DNA from: Georgenia_B sunbinii
GTDB lineage: Bacteria; Actinomycetota; Actinomycetes; Actinomycetales; Actinomycetaceae
Reading direction: 5' to 3' (one strand)
DNA length: 64,000 nt
Assembly: GCF_036421855.1 (NCBI RefSeq)
Contig: NZ_JAZGOK010000001.1
Positions 18,084 to 28,928 of the stretch are shown here, one piece after another (position 1 is the first letter of the stretch; each line of letters begins with the position of its first letter). The notes under the pieces were generated by a model, which saw only the letters and a program-made list of their open reading frames with translations, searched no databases and was not told the DNA's origin. The translations under genes and the position numbers were made by a program.

Positions 18084-20752
18084 TGCTGCGCCTCACGCTC
18101 TCCCAGATGCGCCACAGCACCGGGCGCCTGCTCGCCGCCGGGCTCGCGATCGTCGTCGGCACCGCGTTCATCGCGGCAACCCTCGTCGGTTCGTCGATGA
18201 TCCGCGACACCACCTACGCGGCGATGACCGCCGAGCTCGGCGACGCCGACGTCGTCGCCGAGAACCACTCCGTGACGCCGCTGAGCGCTGCCAAGCTCGC
18301 CGAGGTGCGTGCCCTTCCCGGGGTCCGCGTCGCCGACGGCCAGCTCACCAGCTACGGCACGGTGACGACCGGCGGCCGGCAGGACTGGGCGCAGGTCGAC
18401 GCGGTCCCCGCGGCTGGCCTCACCGCCCCCGTGCTCGTCGACGGCGAGCTGCCGCGAGCGCTCGGCGAGGTCGCGCTCTCCGACTCCATGGCCGAGCGGC
18501 TCGACGCCGGCGTCGGTGACACGGTGACGCTGGAGACCGAGCTCTGGCTGCCCGCCGCCGACGGCACCGGGACCGACAGCACCGAGGACGGCGACCAAGT
18601 GGCGGAGCAGGTGACCGCCGAGCTCACCGTCGTCGGCATCACCGAGGCACCGCTGGCGATCACCTCCTACGGCAGCACCGCCATGGTGTCCGCCGCGCAG
18701 CGCGACGCCTGGGTGGACGAGGCGGGCCTGGTGCTCGGGTACTCCCGGCTCCTCGTCGGCGCCGACGACGGCGTCTCTCCCGACGCCCTGGCGGCCGACG
18801 TCGCGGCGCTGCTGCCCGGCGACAGCGTGCTCACCGGCCAGCAGCTGGCCGAGCAGCGCACCGCCGAGCTCACCGGCCAGAACGCCATCTTCACCACGCT
18901 GATCCTCGCGTTCGGCGCGATCGCGATGTTCGTCGCGGCCATCGTCATCACCAACACCTTCCAGGTGATCGTCGCCCAGCGCACCCACACCCTCGCGCTG
19001 CTGCGGGCGGTGGGCGCCACCAAGGCGCAGGTCCGACGCTCGGTGCTGATCGAGGCCCTGCTGCTCGGCACCCTCGCCGGGGTCGCCGGCCTGCTCGCCG
19101 GGCTCGGCCTGGCCCAGCTCGCGGTGTGGATCCTCGGCTCCCAGGACGTCGGCGTCCCGCTGCCGGACTCGCTGTCGATCTCGCCGGCCGTCATCCTCGT
19201 GCCGGTCCTCACCGGTGCGGTCGTCACCTACCTGGCCGCGCTCGCCCCGGCCCGGGCCGCCACCGCGGTCTCCCCGCTCGCCGCGCTGCGGCCGCCACAG
19301 CCGCCCGACCCGCGTGGCGCCTCCCGGCTCCGGCTGGTCGTCTCGGTGCTGCTCATCGTCGTCGGCGGCGCGATGCTCGCCGGCGGCCCGGCGCTCGCCG
19401 GCAGCACCGCCATCCCCGAGGACTCCGCGGTCTATCTGGGGCTCGCGCTCAGCATCGGCGGCGGCGTCGTGTCCTTCGCCGGCGTGATGCTCGGCGTGGT
19501 GTTCATCGCCCCCGCCCTCGTCCGGCTCATGGGCGCAGTGGTCGGCCGGCTCGGCGGCGGCAGCACCGTGCGGCTGGCCACCGCCAACGCCACCCGCAAC
19601 CCTCGTCGCACGGCGGCCACCGCCACTGCCCTGGTCATCGGCGTCACCCTCGTCACGCTGATGTCCACCGGCGCGGTCAGCGCCCGCGCCAGCCTGGACG
19701 CGCTGCTGCGCGCGGAGTACCCCGTCGACATGACGGTCACCTCGACCGAGTGGGAGGACGACCGTCCGACGGCGCTGACCGCCGAGCAGGTCGCGGCCAT
19801 CACCGGAACCGCGGGCGTCGAGAGGACGGCCGACGTCGAGGAGGGCCTGGCGTCGATCATCGCCGGACCGGCGGCAGCGACGGAGTACGGCCAGGTCCCG
19901 ATCCTCGGCCTCGACGCCGGCGCGGTGCGGGACGTCGCGCTCGACCCGACCATGGTCGCCGACCTGTCGGGCACCACCGTCGTCGTCCCTGCCGTGGTCG
20001 CCCGCGACCTCGACCTCACCACCGGCGACCAGCTCACCCTCGGCCTGGGCGACGACCCGGACGTGCCGGCGACCGGCGGCGTCGAGCTCACCGTCGCGGT
20101 CACTGAGGGCTTCACCCAGTGGCGCCTGATCGTCACCCCCGAGGTGCTCGCCGAGATTGACCCGGCCGCGACGATGGCCTCGCTGTGGGTGCGGCTCGAC
20201 GAGTCGGTCGACGCGGCGCAGACCATCACCACCGCCCAGGACCGGCTCACCGAGGCCGCCGCCCAGCCGGGCGCCGCCGACGAGTTCGTCTCCCCGCCGT
20301 CGGTCGCCGGCCCGGCCGCCGAGCGTGCGATGTTCGAGCAGGTCATCAACACGCTGCTGGCGATCGTCGTCGGACTGCTCGGCGTGGCCGTGGTCATCGC
20401 GCTCATCGGCGTCGCCAACACGCTGTCGCTGTCGGTCCTCGAGCGCCGTCGCGAGTCCGCGGTACTGCGCGCCATCGGGCTCACCCGGCGCCAGCTGCGC
20501 GGGATGCTCGCCGTCGAGGGGGTCTTCCTCGCCGCCGTCGGCGTCGTCATCGGCACCGTGCTCGGGCTGCTCTACGGGTGGGCGGGCGCCGCGGTGATCC
20601 TCATCGGTACCGGTTCACTGAGCCTCGCGGTGCCGTGGGCCCACCTCGGGATCATCGTCGTCGTCGCGGTGCTCGCGGGACTGGCGGCCTCGGTGCTGCC
20701 GGCCCGCAGCGCGGCGCGCACGCCCCCGGTCGCGGCGCTGGCCGCCGAGTGA
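18083..20752 (+). CDS. ABC transporter permease, two FtsX domains
   Basis: 889 residues. One N-terminal helix (about 18-38), a periplasm-side MacB-like domain, three helices with the first FtsX region (ALLRAVGATKAQVRRSVLIEAL), a middle pair of helices, a second large outer domain, and the second FtsX region (VLRAIGLTRRQLRGMLAVEGV) with three final helices. This actinobacterial double-FtsX layout uses mechanotransmission to export or extract amphiphiles rather than conduct through a pore. Substrate unknown; the preceding two-component system suggests cell-envelope or antimicrobial-peptide response. Confidence 0.92.
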   Translation: MLRLTLSQMRHSTGRLLAAGLAIVVGTAFIAATLVGSSMIRDTTYAAMTAELGDADVVAENHSVTPLSAAKLAEVRALPGVRVADGQLTSYGTVTTGGRQDWAQVDAVPAAGLTAPVLVDGELPRALGEVALSDSMAERLDAGVGDTVTLETELWLPAADGTGTDSTEDGDQVAEQVTAELTVVGITEAPLAITSYGSTAMVSAAQRDAWVDEAGLVLGYSRLLVGADDGVSPDALAADVAALLPGDSVLTGQQLAEQRTAELTGQNAIFTTLILAFGAIAMFVAAIVITNTFQVIVAQRTHTLALLRAVGATKAQVRRSVLIEALLLGTLAGVAGLLAGLGLAQLAVWILGSQDVGVPLPDSLSISPAVILVPVLTGAVVTYLAALAPARAATAVSPLAALRPPQPPDPRGASRLRLVVSVLLIVVGGAMLAGGPALAGSTAIPEDSAVYLGLALSIGGGVVSFAGVMLGVVFIAPALVRLMGAVVGRLGGGSTVRLATANATRNPRRTAATATALVIGVTLVTLMSTGAVSARASLDALLRAEYPVDMTVTSTEWEDDRPTALTAEQVAAITGTAGVERTADVEEGLASIIAGPAAATEYGQVPILGLDAGAVRDVALDPTMVADLSGTTVVVPAVVARDLDLTTGDQLTLGLGDDPDVPATGGVELTVAVTEGFTQWRLIVTPEVLAEIDPAATMASLWVRLDESVDAAQTITTAQDRLTEAAAQPGAADEFVSPPSVAGPAAERAMFEQVINTLLAIVVGLLGVAVVIALIGVANTLSLSVLERRRESAVLRAIGLTRRQLRGMLAVEGVFLAAVGVVIGTVLGLLYGWAGAAVILIGTGSLSLAVPWAHLGIIVVVAVLAGLAASVLPARSAARTPPVAALAAE

Positions 20753-20780
20753 CCCTCACGCAGGCCCGTCGACGTCGCGG

Positions 20781-21185
20781 TCAGCGGCGCGGCGGGCCTG
20801 CCGGGGCGGTCCACGCCACCGACGGCGGCACGAGCAGCCCGACGGCCACCACCACCGGGAGCACGACGAGCAGCGCCACGAGCCACCCCACGAGCGTCGC
20901 CGACTGTGACACGCCGATCGCCAGCAGCAGCAGCTGCCAGGTGATCACCGGACCGCGGCCCCACCGCTGGCCCAGCCACAGTGCCCGGCAGGCGAGCGCG
21001 AGCAGCACGGTCAGCAGCAGGAAGATCACAGCCAGCACCACGGTGCTGCCCGGGGTCTGCGCCGTGCCGCCGACGGCCTCGACGATCATCCCGACGGCGA
21101 GCGCGACGACCGCGCCGAGCTCGACGAGGACCAGCAGCAGTGCGACGGCCATCGCGGCCGGCAGGGAGGGGCGGGAAGTGGTCAC
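20781..21185 (-). CDS. Hypothetical four-helix membrane protein
   Basis: 134 residues: short N-terminal tail, helices at about 8-35, 47-65, 78-95 and 98-118, and a basic C-terminal end. I do not recognise a family. Convergent with the ABC permease (28-base gap) and divergent from the whiB-like gene. Codon use and coding pattern look genuine. Confidence 0.7.
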   Translation of the reverse strand: MTTSRPSLPAAMAVALLLVLVELGAVVALAVGMIVEAVGGTAQTPGSTVVLAVIFLLLTVLLALACRALWLGQRWGRGPVITWQLLLLAIGVSQSATLVGWLVALLVVLPVVVAVGLLVPPSVAWTAPAGPPRR

Positions 21186-21382
21186 CCGCCGAGCCTACGT
21201 GGTGTCAAGCGATGGTCGTTGTGACCAATACCACCGGCCTCCGAGCGCAGGTGTGACGTGTCCACCCCTTGTCGGGCGTAGTCGTCCGTGTGAGGCTAGT
21301 CCACAGCATCCAGCCTTCGTCTCGGCCCTGCCACGTCAACGTTTCATCGGTGTGGGCCGATCACTGTCCCAGAGGAGTTGCC

Positions 21383-21631
21383 ATGGACTGGCGCCACACT
21401 GCCGCATGCCTGACCGAAGACCCCGAGCTGTTCTTCCCCATCGGCAACACCGGGCCGGCCCTCACCCAGATCGAGGAGGCCAAGACCGTCTGCCAGCGTT
21501 GCCCGGTCGTCGACGTCTGCCTCAAGTGGGCGCTGGAGAACGGTCAGGACGCCGGCGTGTGGGGTGGCTTGTCCGAGGACGAGCGTCGCGCCCTCAAGCG
21601 CCGCACCGCGCGCGCCCGTCGCGCCTCCTGA
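21383..21631 (+). CDS. whiB1: WhiB-family iron-sulfur transcription factor (WhiB1-like)
   Basis: 82 residues. The four cluster-ligating cysteines are visible (C9, then C-x2-C-x5-C in VCQRCPVVDVC), followed by the G-V/I-W-G-G turn (AGVWGGLSEDERR) and an Arg/Lys-rich DNA-contacting tail. Size and sequence match the essential WhiB1/WblE branch, which carries a 4Fe-4S cluster and binds the principal sigma factor. AGAGGAG lies six bases before ATG 21383. Adjacent pdtaS-like gene matches the Mycobacterium tuberculosis order whiB1-pdtaS (Rv3219-Rv3220c). The 197-base upstream region is promoter-sized, but I could not settle on -35/-10 boxes. Confidence 0.92.
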   Translation: MDWRHTAACLTEDPELFFPIGNTGPALTQIEEAKTVCQRCPVVDVCLKWALENGQDAGVWGGLSEDERRALKRRTARARRAS

Positions 21632-21662
21632 CCACCCGGCGGCTGACATCGCCACCGCCAGC

Positions 21663-22364
21663 ATGAGCCGACCCCCGGCACCTCTCGAGGTCCCGGGGGT
21701 CGCTGGCGTCAGCACCGACGGCGGCGGCTCGATCTTCACGACGATCACCGACTACGCGGTCTCCCTCATGGAGACCATGGGTGGTCCGGGCGCCGCCATC
21801 GCCATCGCCCTGGAGAACCTCTTCCCGCCGATCCCCAGCGAGGTCATCCTGCCCCTGGCAGGGTTCACCGCCAGCCAGGGCGAGCTCTCCCTCGTCGGCG
21901 TCATCCTGTGGACGATCCTCGGCTCCGTCGTCGGCGCCATGCTGCTCTACGGCCTGGGCGCCTGGCTGGGGATCCGCCGGCTGCGCGCGATCGCCGTCCG
22001 GCTGCCGCTGGTCAACGGCAGCGACATCGACGCCACCGAGGCGTGGTTCGCCAAGCACGGCACCAAGGCCGTCTTCTTCGGGCGGATGCTGCCGATCTTC
22101 CGCAGCCTCATCTCCATCCCGGCCGGCATCGAACGGATGCCGCTGCCGCTCTTCCTCGGTCTCACCACCGCCGGCTCGACGATCTGGAACACCGTGCTCG
22201 TGCTCGCCGGCTACTTCCTCGGCGAGCGGTGGCACATCGTCGAGCAGTACACCGGGATCCTGCAGTGGGTCGTCATCGTCGGCGTGCTCGTGCTCGTCGG
22301 GTGGTTCCTGTGGCGCCGGCTCGGGCCGGGCCGCCGCACCGACGAGGACGCCGCGACCGACTAG
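21663..22364 (+). CDS. DedA family membrane protein
   Basis: About 233 residues with five to six membrane segments. DedA landmarks: ENLFPPIPSEVILPLAGF near the N-terminus, GAMLLYGLGAWLG, and the arginine motif FFGRMLPIFRSLISIPAGIERMP with the conserved G-R...P-R pattern. Family members are undecaprenyl-phosphate or lipid flippase-like transporters needed for envelope homeostasis. The ATG at 21663 has a weak ribosome site; the true start may be a few codons either side. Confidence 0.9.
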   Translation: MSRPPAPLEVPGVAGVSTDGGGSIFTTITDYAVSLMETMGGPGAAIAIALENLFPPIPSEVILPLAGFTASQGELSLVGVILWTILGSVVGAMLLYGLGAWLGIRRLRAIAVRLPLVNGSDIDATEAWFAKHGTKAVFFGRMLPIFRSLISIPAGIERMPLPLFLGLTTAGSTIWNTVLVLAGYFLGERWHIVEQYTGILQWVVIVGVLVLVGWFLWRRLGPGRRTDEDAATD

Positions 22365-22377
22365 TCGCCGCGCCGGG

Positions 22378-23844
22378 CTACCGGGCGTCGGCGAGCTTGG
22401 CCCGCACGACGACGTCGGTGCCGCCGCCCTCGGCCGCCCGCCACTCGATGGAGCCGTTCAGCTCGCCGCGCACGAGCGTGGAGACGATCTGCGTCCCCAG
22501 CCCGTTGGACTCGCTGCCGTCGGCCATGCCCACGCCGTTGTCGTGCACGACGACGTCGAGCAGCCGGCCGTCGCGCTGCGCGGTCACCCGTACCGTGCCG
22601 CCGGCCGCGGCCAGCCCGTGCTGGACCGCGTTCGTCACCAGCTCGGTAAGGACGACGGCGAGCGCCGTCGCGTCGTCGGCGGCCACCTGTCCGAAGGTCC
22701 CGTCGACCTCGGTGCGGACCTGCCGCTCCCCGGCGGCGACGTCCGCGGCCAGCCGCAGCACCCGGACGAACAGCGCGTCGAAGTCGACGATCTCGTCGAT
22801 GATCTGGGACAGCATGTCGTGGACGAGCGCGATCGTGGAGACCCGGCGCATCGCGTCGTCCAGCGCGGTCCGCACCTCCTGGCTGCTCGAGCGCCGGGCC
22901 TGCAGCCGCAGCACCGCCGCCACCGTCTGCAGGTTGTTCTTCACCCGGTGGTGGATCTCGCGGATCGTCGCGTCCTTGGTGAGCAGCTCCATCTCCTGGC
23001 GGCGCACCTCGGTGACGTCGCGGCAGAGCACGACGGCGCCGCGGCGCTGGCCGTTGTCCATGATCGGGATGGCACGGAAGGACAGCACGACGCCGTGCGC
23101 CTCGACCTCGCAGCGCCAGGCCGCGCGGCCCATCATCACCAGCGGCAACGACTCCTCGACGGGGCTGCGGTCCTCCAGCACCCCGGTGACGACCTCGACG
23201 AGCACCTGCCCGGCGAGGTCACCGATGATCCCCAGCCGGTGGAAGGCCGACATCGCGTTGGGGCTGGCGTAGAGCACCTCGCCCTCGCGGTTGAGCCGGA
23301 AGAACCCGTCCCCCACGCGGGGCGCGCCACGGCGCGAACCGCTCGGGGAGCTGTTCTGCGGGAACTCGCCGCGGGCGACCATCGCGGCGACGGCGTCGGC
23401 GGCCTCGACGTAGTTGAGCTCCATCCGGCTCGAGCTCCGGGCGATCCCGAGGTTCGCCTGGCGGGCGATGACCGCGATCGCCTCACCGTCGTGCACGACC
23501 GGGATGGCGTCCTCCCGCACCGCGTGGGACCCGATCCAGCGCGGCTCGGTGGCCCGCACCGGGACCTTGCGCTCCATCGCGTCGCGCAGCAGCCGGCGCC
23601 GCCCCGCTGGGATCAACCGCCCGACGATGTCCTCGTAGTGCACCGTGGCACCCGTCGCGGGCCGGCAGTGAGCCACGATGAGGAAGTCCTCCCCGTCGCC
23701 CATCGGGATGCACAGCAGCAGGTCGGCGAAGGAAAGGTCGGAGATGACCTGCCAGTCGCCGACGACGAGGTGGATCCACTCGATGGCGTGCGCTTCGAGG
23801 CGCGAGCGGTCCGCGATGAGTTCACTGAGGGTCGACACCCGCAC
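22378..23844 (-). CDS. pdtaS: PdtaS-like cytosolic sensor histidine kinase (GAF-PAS-HisKA_2)
   Basis: 488 residues, no membrane helices. N-terminal GAF-like domain (about 1-150), PAS domain (about 165-285), then a HisKA_2 box with the doubled histidine IREIHHRVKNNLQTVAAVLRL and an HWE/HisKA_2 ATPase domain (NAVQHGL, VVHDNGVGM, GLGTQIV). This is the architecture of mycobacterial PdtaS, which phosphorylates the ANTAR antiterminator PdtaR. No pdtaR lies in this window. Convergent with dedA, gap 13 bases. Start may be GTG 23844 or the GTG two codons later. Confidence 0.9.
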   Translation of the reverse strand: MRVSTLSELIADRSRLEAHAIEWIHLVVGDWQVISDLSFADLLLCIPMGDGEDFLIVAHCRPATGATVHYEDIVGRLIPAGRRRLLRDAMERKVPVRATEPRWIGSHAVREDAIPVVHDGEAIAVIARQANLGIARSSSRMELNYVEAADAVAAMVARGEFPQNSSPSGSRRGAPRVGDGFFRLNREGEVLYASPNAMSAFHRLGIIGDLAGQVLVEVVTGVLEDRSPVEESLPLVMMGRAAWRCEVEAHGVVLSFRAIPIMDNGQRRGAVVLCRDVTEVRRQEMELLTKDATIREIHHRVKNNLQTVAAVLRLQARRSSSQEVRTALDDAMRRVSTIALVHDMLSQIIDEIVDFDALFVRVLRLAADVAAGERQVRTEVDGTFGQVAADDATALAVVLTELVTNAVQHGLAAAGGTVRVTAQRDGRLLDVVVHDNGVGMADGSESNGLGTQIVSTLVRGELNGSIEWRAAEGGGTDVVVRAKLADAR

Positions 23845-23931
23845 AGCCTACGGCCGTGGCTGCCGGGCGAGACGCCGGGCCACGAGTAGGGTGGATCACC
23901 CGGCAACCCGGCCGGCCCGAGAGGAGTGGCA

Positions 23932-24432
23932 GTGCGCTTCGACGCCACGATCGACTACCCCGCCGACATCGACCGGGTCGCCCGGATGCTCTCCGACGAG
24001 GAGTTCGTCCGCGCGAAGATCGCCGCGACCGGTGCGTTGGACTCCACCCTCGAGGTGAGCCGCGACGGCGACGCGTTCACGGTCACCACCCGTCGCCAGC
24101 TGCCCACCGACCAGGTACCGGCGAAGTTCCGCTCCTTCGTCGGGCAGAGCCTCGACGTCCGTCTCGTCGAGGCGTGGCAGGCGCCCGGCCCGGACGGCGC
24201 CCGCAACGGCACGCTGGCCATCGACATCGTCGGGGTCCCGGTGCGGGTCGCGGGCAGGATGACCCTCGTCCCCGGCGCCCAGGGCAGCGTGCAGACGATC
24301 GCGGGGGACATCACGGCGTCCATCCCGCTCTTCGGCGGGCCGATCGAGAAGGCGGCCGCGGGGGCGGTCGGCAAGGTCACCGCCGTCGAGCGTCGCATCG
24401 GCCTGGAGTACCTCGCCGCGCACCCGGACTGA
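23932..24432 (+). CDS. DUF2505 domain-containing protein
   Basis: 166 residues. The N-terminus VRFDATIDYPADIDRVARML and the layout of a beta-rich START/SRPBCC-like fold fit DUF2505, an uncharacterised actinobacterial family. GTG 23932 is preferred over GTG 23926 because the latter overlaps the GAGGAG ribosome site. Ends one base before the stop of putA on the other strand. Confidence 0.85.
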   Translation: MRFDATIDYPADIDRVARMLSDEEFVRAKIAATGALDSTLEVSRDGDAFTVTTRRQLPTDQVPAKFRSFVGQSLDVRLVEAWQAPGPDGARNGTLAIDIVGVPVRVAGRMTLVPGAQGSVQTIAGDITASIPLFGGPIEKAAAGAVGKVTAVERRIGLEYLAAHPD

Positions 24433-24433
24433 C

Positions 24434-27400
24434 TCACCGCGACACGTGCCCGTAGCGGTGGCGTGACTCGCTCACCGCCTGCTCCCGCAGCGCCCCGAGC
24501 AGCTCCCGCCGGCCGGTGGCGAGCACCGGGCCGCCGAGCAGCGTCACGCGGGTCTCGTCGGCCAGCGCCCGCTGCAGCTCGGCGATCTCCTCACCGACCA
24601 CCCGCAGCCGGCCGGTGACCTCACCGCCCCGCACCCGGGCCACGAGCTGGGCGGTGGTCTCGGCCCGGTCGACGACGTCGGCCAGCCGTCGCACCGCCGC
24701 CGCGACGACGTCGCTGCCGGCCACCGCGGCGTGCAGCCGGTCGCTGAGCCCGCCGGCGAGGCTGACCCGGACCGGCGCGGCCACGCAGCGTGCGGCGAGC
24801 AGCAGCCGGACGACGTCGTCGACCGCGGCGTCCGCGCCCGCCCTCACCCACAGGCACGCCGCCGGCCGGTACCGCAGCACGTTGCGCTCGGCGGCGAGGC
24901 CGGTGACGTCATGCTCCCGGCCGAGCTCGTGCGCCCAGGCGTAGGCGTCGGACTCCGCGGCGACCGCCAGTCGACGGCGCCGGACGGCGAGCGTGCCCTG
25001 CTCCCCCCGGCCCCGGGCAGGCATCGCCAGGACCGGTTGGAGCGCCGCGAGCAGCTCCCGGACCTCAGCGGCGGGCCGGGTCCGGCGGACGGGCTCACCG
25101 GCCGGCAGCCAGCGTCCCAGCTGCGCGACGTAGTTCGGCCCGCCGGCCTTCGCCCCGGGGCCGACGACGGAGCCCTTCCAGCCGCCGAACGGCTGGCGCC
25201 GCACGATCGCTCCGGTGATGTGCCGGTTGACGTAGGTGTTGCCCACCTCCACCCGCGCCAGCCAGTGGGCGACCTCCCCCTCGTCCAGCGAGTGCAGCCC
25301 TCCGGTGAGCCCGAAGGCGGTGGCGTTCTGCAGCCGGATCGCGTCGTCGAGCGTGCGGGCGCGCATGAGGCCGAGCACCGGTCCGAAGCACTCGGTGAGG
25401 TGGAAGAACGAGCCCGGGGCGACGCCGTCCTTGAGGCCGGGCGACCAGAGCCGGCCGGTGCCGTCGAGCTGGCGGGGCGCCACCACCCACGACTCCCCCG
25501 GCTCGAGCGTGGTCAGCGCCCGGCGCAGCTTGCCCCGCGGGGGTTCGATGACCGGCCCCATCGTGACCCCGAGGTCTGTGGGCCAGCCCACTCGCAGTGA
25601 CCGGACGGCGTCGGCGAGCTGGCGGGCGAACCGTGGCGACTCGCCGAGCGGGCCGACGAGGATGGCGAGCGAGGCCGCCGAGCACTTCTGGCCGGCGTGC
25701 CCGAAGGCGGAGCTCAGCAGGTCCGCCACCGCGAGGTCGACGTCCGCGGCGGCGGTGACGACGAGCGCGTTCTTGCCGGAGGTCTCGGCCAGTACCCGCG
25801 GCCCGCCCGGGTGCCCGGCCCGCCACCCGGCGAACCGGCGGGCGGTCTCGGCCGCACCGGTGAGCAGCACGGTGCCGATCCCCGGGTGGCTCACCAGCGC
25901 CCGCCCCACGTCGCCCTCGTCGGTCCGCACGACCTGGAGGACGTCGCCAGGCACGCCGGCAGCGTGGAGCGCCTCGACGACGATCTCGGTGCACGTCGGC
26001 ACCGGGTGGGCGGGCTTGACGACGACGGCGCTGCCCGCCGCGAGCGCCGCCGTCGTCCCGCCGGTGGGGATGGCCACGGGGAAGTTCCACGGCGGCGTCA
26101 CCAGGGTGAGCACGTCGGGCTCGAACCGGGCGCCGTCGGTGCTCAGGCTCCCGCTGCTCAGCTCCTCGGCCCGGTCCGCGTAGTACCGCGCGAAGTCGAC
26201 GGCCTCGGAGACCTCGGGGTCGGCCTGCGCCACCGTCTTGCCGCCCTCGTGCGCCATCGCGGTGACGAGCTCGCCGCGACGCTCCTCGATGGCGTCCGCC
26301 GCCCGGCGCAGCACCGCCGCGCGGCGCGCACCGCCGAGCCCGGCCCAGCCCGGCGCCGCGGCCCGCCCGCGCCGCACGACGTCCTCGACGTCCGCCGCGG
26401 TGGCGAGCACCGGGGAGGCCGCGGCCCGCGGCGGCGCCGTCACCCGGGACCGGGCCCACCGCCGGACCTCGGGCAGCGCGGGGTCGGAGTCGGTGGTGCT
26501 GGCGAACCGGTCCGCTGCCGGCGATCGCTCGGTGCCCCGACGTCGCTGCGTCGGCGCGGTGGCCGCACCGGCCACCGAGTCACGGAACCGCCGGACCTGG
26601 GCGTCGAGGTCGCCGGGCCGGTCACCCGCCACCGCGTGGAGGAAGTTCTGCGGCGCCGCGTTCTCCTCCAGGCGCCGCACGAGGTAAGACACCGCGACGT
26701 CGAAGTCCTCGGGCGCTACCACCGGGGTGTACAGGAGCACCGACCCCACCTCCTCCCGCACCACCCGGGCCTGGGCCGGCGACATCCCCTGGAGCATCTC
26801 GACGTCGAGCATCGCGCCGACGCCGCGAGCCTGGGCCAGCAGGTGCGCCAGCGCCACGTGGAACACGTGGTGGCTGGCGACGCCCACCCGTAGCGCCCCG
26901 GCGAGCTCGGGGCGCAGCATCCGCTCGAGCAGCCGGACGTAGTTGGCGTCGACGTCCTCCTTCCGGTCGTACGGCGCCTGGGCCCAGCCGTGCAGCGCCG
27001 CCTCGACCTGCTCCATGGCGAGGTTCGCGCCCTTGACCAGCCGGACCTTGATGCCGGCGTGGCCGGCCTCGCGGCGGGCGACGGCGAGGTCGACGAGCCG
27101 CTCCAGCGCGGCCACCGAGTCGGGCAGGTAGGCCTGCAGGACCACGCCGACCTCGAGCTCGGCGAACTCCGTCTCCGCGAGGACGGCCGCCAGCACCTCG
27201 AGCGTGAGGTCGAGGTCGCGGTACTCCTCCATGTCGAGGTTGACGAAGGCGTGCGGCTCGCGGGCGAGCGCCGCCCGGTACACCGGGCGCAGCCGCTCGA
27301 GCACCCGGTCGCGCGAGCCCGGGAGGTCCCAGGTGCTCAGCTGGCTCACCAGCGAGGAGACCTTGACCGAGACGTAGTCGACGTCGTCGCGGGCGAGCAG

Positions 27401-27919
27401 CGCGATCGTGCGCCGGGTACGGGACGCCGCCTCGGCCTCCCCGAGCACCGCCTCGCCGAGGAGGTTGAGGTTGAGGCGGACGCCGTCGGCCCGGGCCCGC
27501 GCGAGGTGGCGGCCCAGGGCCGGGTCGTGGGCGTCGACGACCAGGTGGCCGACGATCTGCCGCAGCCGGCGGCGGGCCAGCGGGACGACCATCCCCGGTG
27601 CCGCCGGCGCGAGCCGCGCGCCCACCGCGAACAGCAGCCGGTCGGCGGTGCCGAGGAACCGCGGGGCCCGGTGCCGCAGCCGGAACAGCTCCGCGGCGGC
27701 GACGGCGTCCTCCTCGGGGCGCACCACCCGGTCGATGAAACGCACAGCCAGGTCGAGCCCGGCGGGGTCGGCGACAAGGGCAGCAAGCCGACCGCTGGTG
27801 GCCCGTTCCTGGCTGGTCTCGCCCGTCCGGGCGGTGGCCAGCCAGCGGCGGCCCAGGGCCACTGCCTCGTCGACGAGGCTCGCCGGCCCGGGCGCCGGTC
27901 GCTGCGACGGCGTCGTCAT
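24434..27919 (-). CDS. putA: Bifunctional proline dehydrogenase / pyrroline-5-carboxylate dehydrogenase (PutA-type)
   Basis: 1161 residues from ATG 27919. Oxidises proline to glutamate in two steps with channelled intermediate. Residues about 45-440 are the FAD-dependent PRODH barrel (DYVSVKVSSL, KVRLVKGANLAMEQ, ASHHVFHVA); about 490-960 are the aldehyde dehydrogenase (TPPWNFPVAIPTGG, Glu in AETSGKN, catalytic Cys in FGHAGQKCSAAS); the last 200 residues are a C-terminal domain found in long PutA proteins. No N-terminal ribbon-helix-helix, so it is not a self-repressor. A longer upstream open frame exists but overlaps the moxR start region antisense and is not homologous. GGAAG precedes the chosen ATG. 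Confidence 0.94.
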   Translation of the reverse strand: MTTPSQRPAPGPASLVDEAVALGRRWLATARTGETSQERATSGRLAALVADPAGLDLAVRFIDRVVRPEEDAVAAAELFRLRHRAPRFLGTADRLLFAVGARLAPAAPGMVVPLARRRLRQIVGHLVVDAHDPALGRHLARARADGVRLNLNLLGEAVLGEAEAASRTRRTIALLARDDVDYVSVKVSSLVSQLSTWDLPGSRDRVLERLRPVYRAALAREPHAFVNLDMEEYRDLDLTLEVLAAVLAETEFAELEVGVVLQAYLPDSVAALERLVDLAVARREAGHAGIKVRLVKGANLAMEQVEAALHGWAQAPYDRKEDVDANYVRLLERMLRPELAGALRVGVASHHVFHVALAHLLAQARGVGAMLDVEMLQGMSPAQARVVREEVGSVLLYTPVVAPEDFDVAVSYLVRRLEENAAPQNFLHAVAGDRPGDLDAQVRRFRDSVAGAATAPTQRRRGTERSPAADRFASTTDSDPALPEVRRWARSRVTAPPRAAASPVLATAADVEDVVRRGRAAAPGWAGLGGARRAAVLRRAADAIEERRGELVTAMAHEGGKTVAQADPEVSEAVDFARYYADRAEELSSGSLSTDGARFEPDVLTLVTPPWNFPVAIPTGGTTAALAAGSAVVVKPAHPVPTCTEIVVEALHAAGVPGDVLQVVRTDEGDVGRALVSHPGIGTVLLTGAAETARRFAGWRAGHPGGPRVLAETSGKNALVVTAAADVDLAVADLLSSAFGHAGQKCSAASLAILVGPLGESPRFARQLADAVRSLRVGWPTDLGVTMGPVIEPPRGKLRRALTTLEPGESWVVAPRQLDGTGRLWSPGLKDGVAPGSFFHLTECFGPVLGLMRARTLDDAIRLQNATAFGLTGGLHSLDEGEVAHWLARVEVGNTYVNRHITGAIVRRQPFGGWKGSVVGPGAKAGGPNYVAQLGRWLPAGEPVRRTRPAAEVRELLAALQPVLAMPARGRGEQGTLAVRRRRLAVAAESDAYAWAHELGREHDVTGLAAERNVLRYRPAACLWVRAGADAAVDDVVRLLLAARCVAAPVRVSLAGGLSDRLHAAVAGSDVVAAAVRRLADVVDRAETTAQLVARVRGGEVTGRLRVVGEEIAELQRALADETRVTLLGGPVLATGRRELLGALREQAVSESRHRYGHVSR

Positions 27920-27974
27920 GACTGCCATCTTCCATGATTGCCCCGACCGCGGCTCGATGAGGCAGGATCGTCCC

Positions 27975-28924
<950 letters not shown>

Positions 28925-28928
<4 letters not shown>

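Noticed and set aside
21186..21382. A CRP-type operator upstream of the whiB-like gene, as known in mycobacteria
   Set aside because: TGTGA half-sites occur (TTGTGACC, TGTGACG), but no second half-site at proper spacing.
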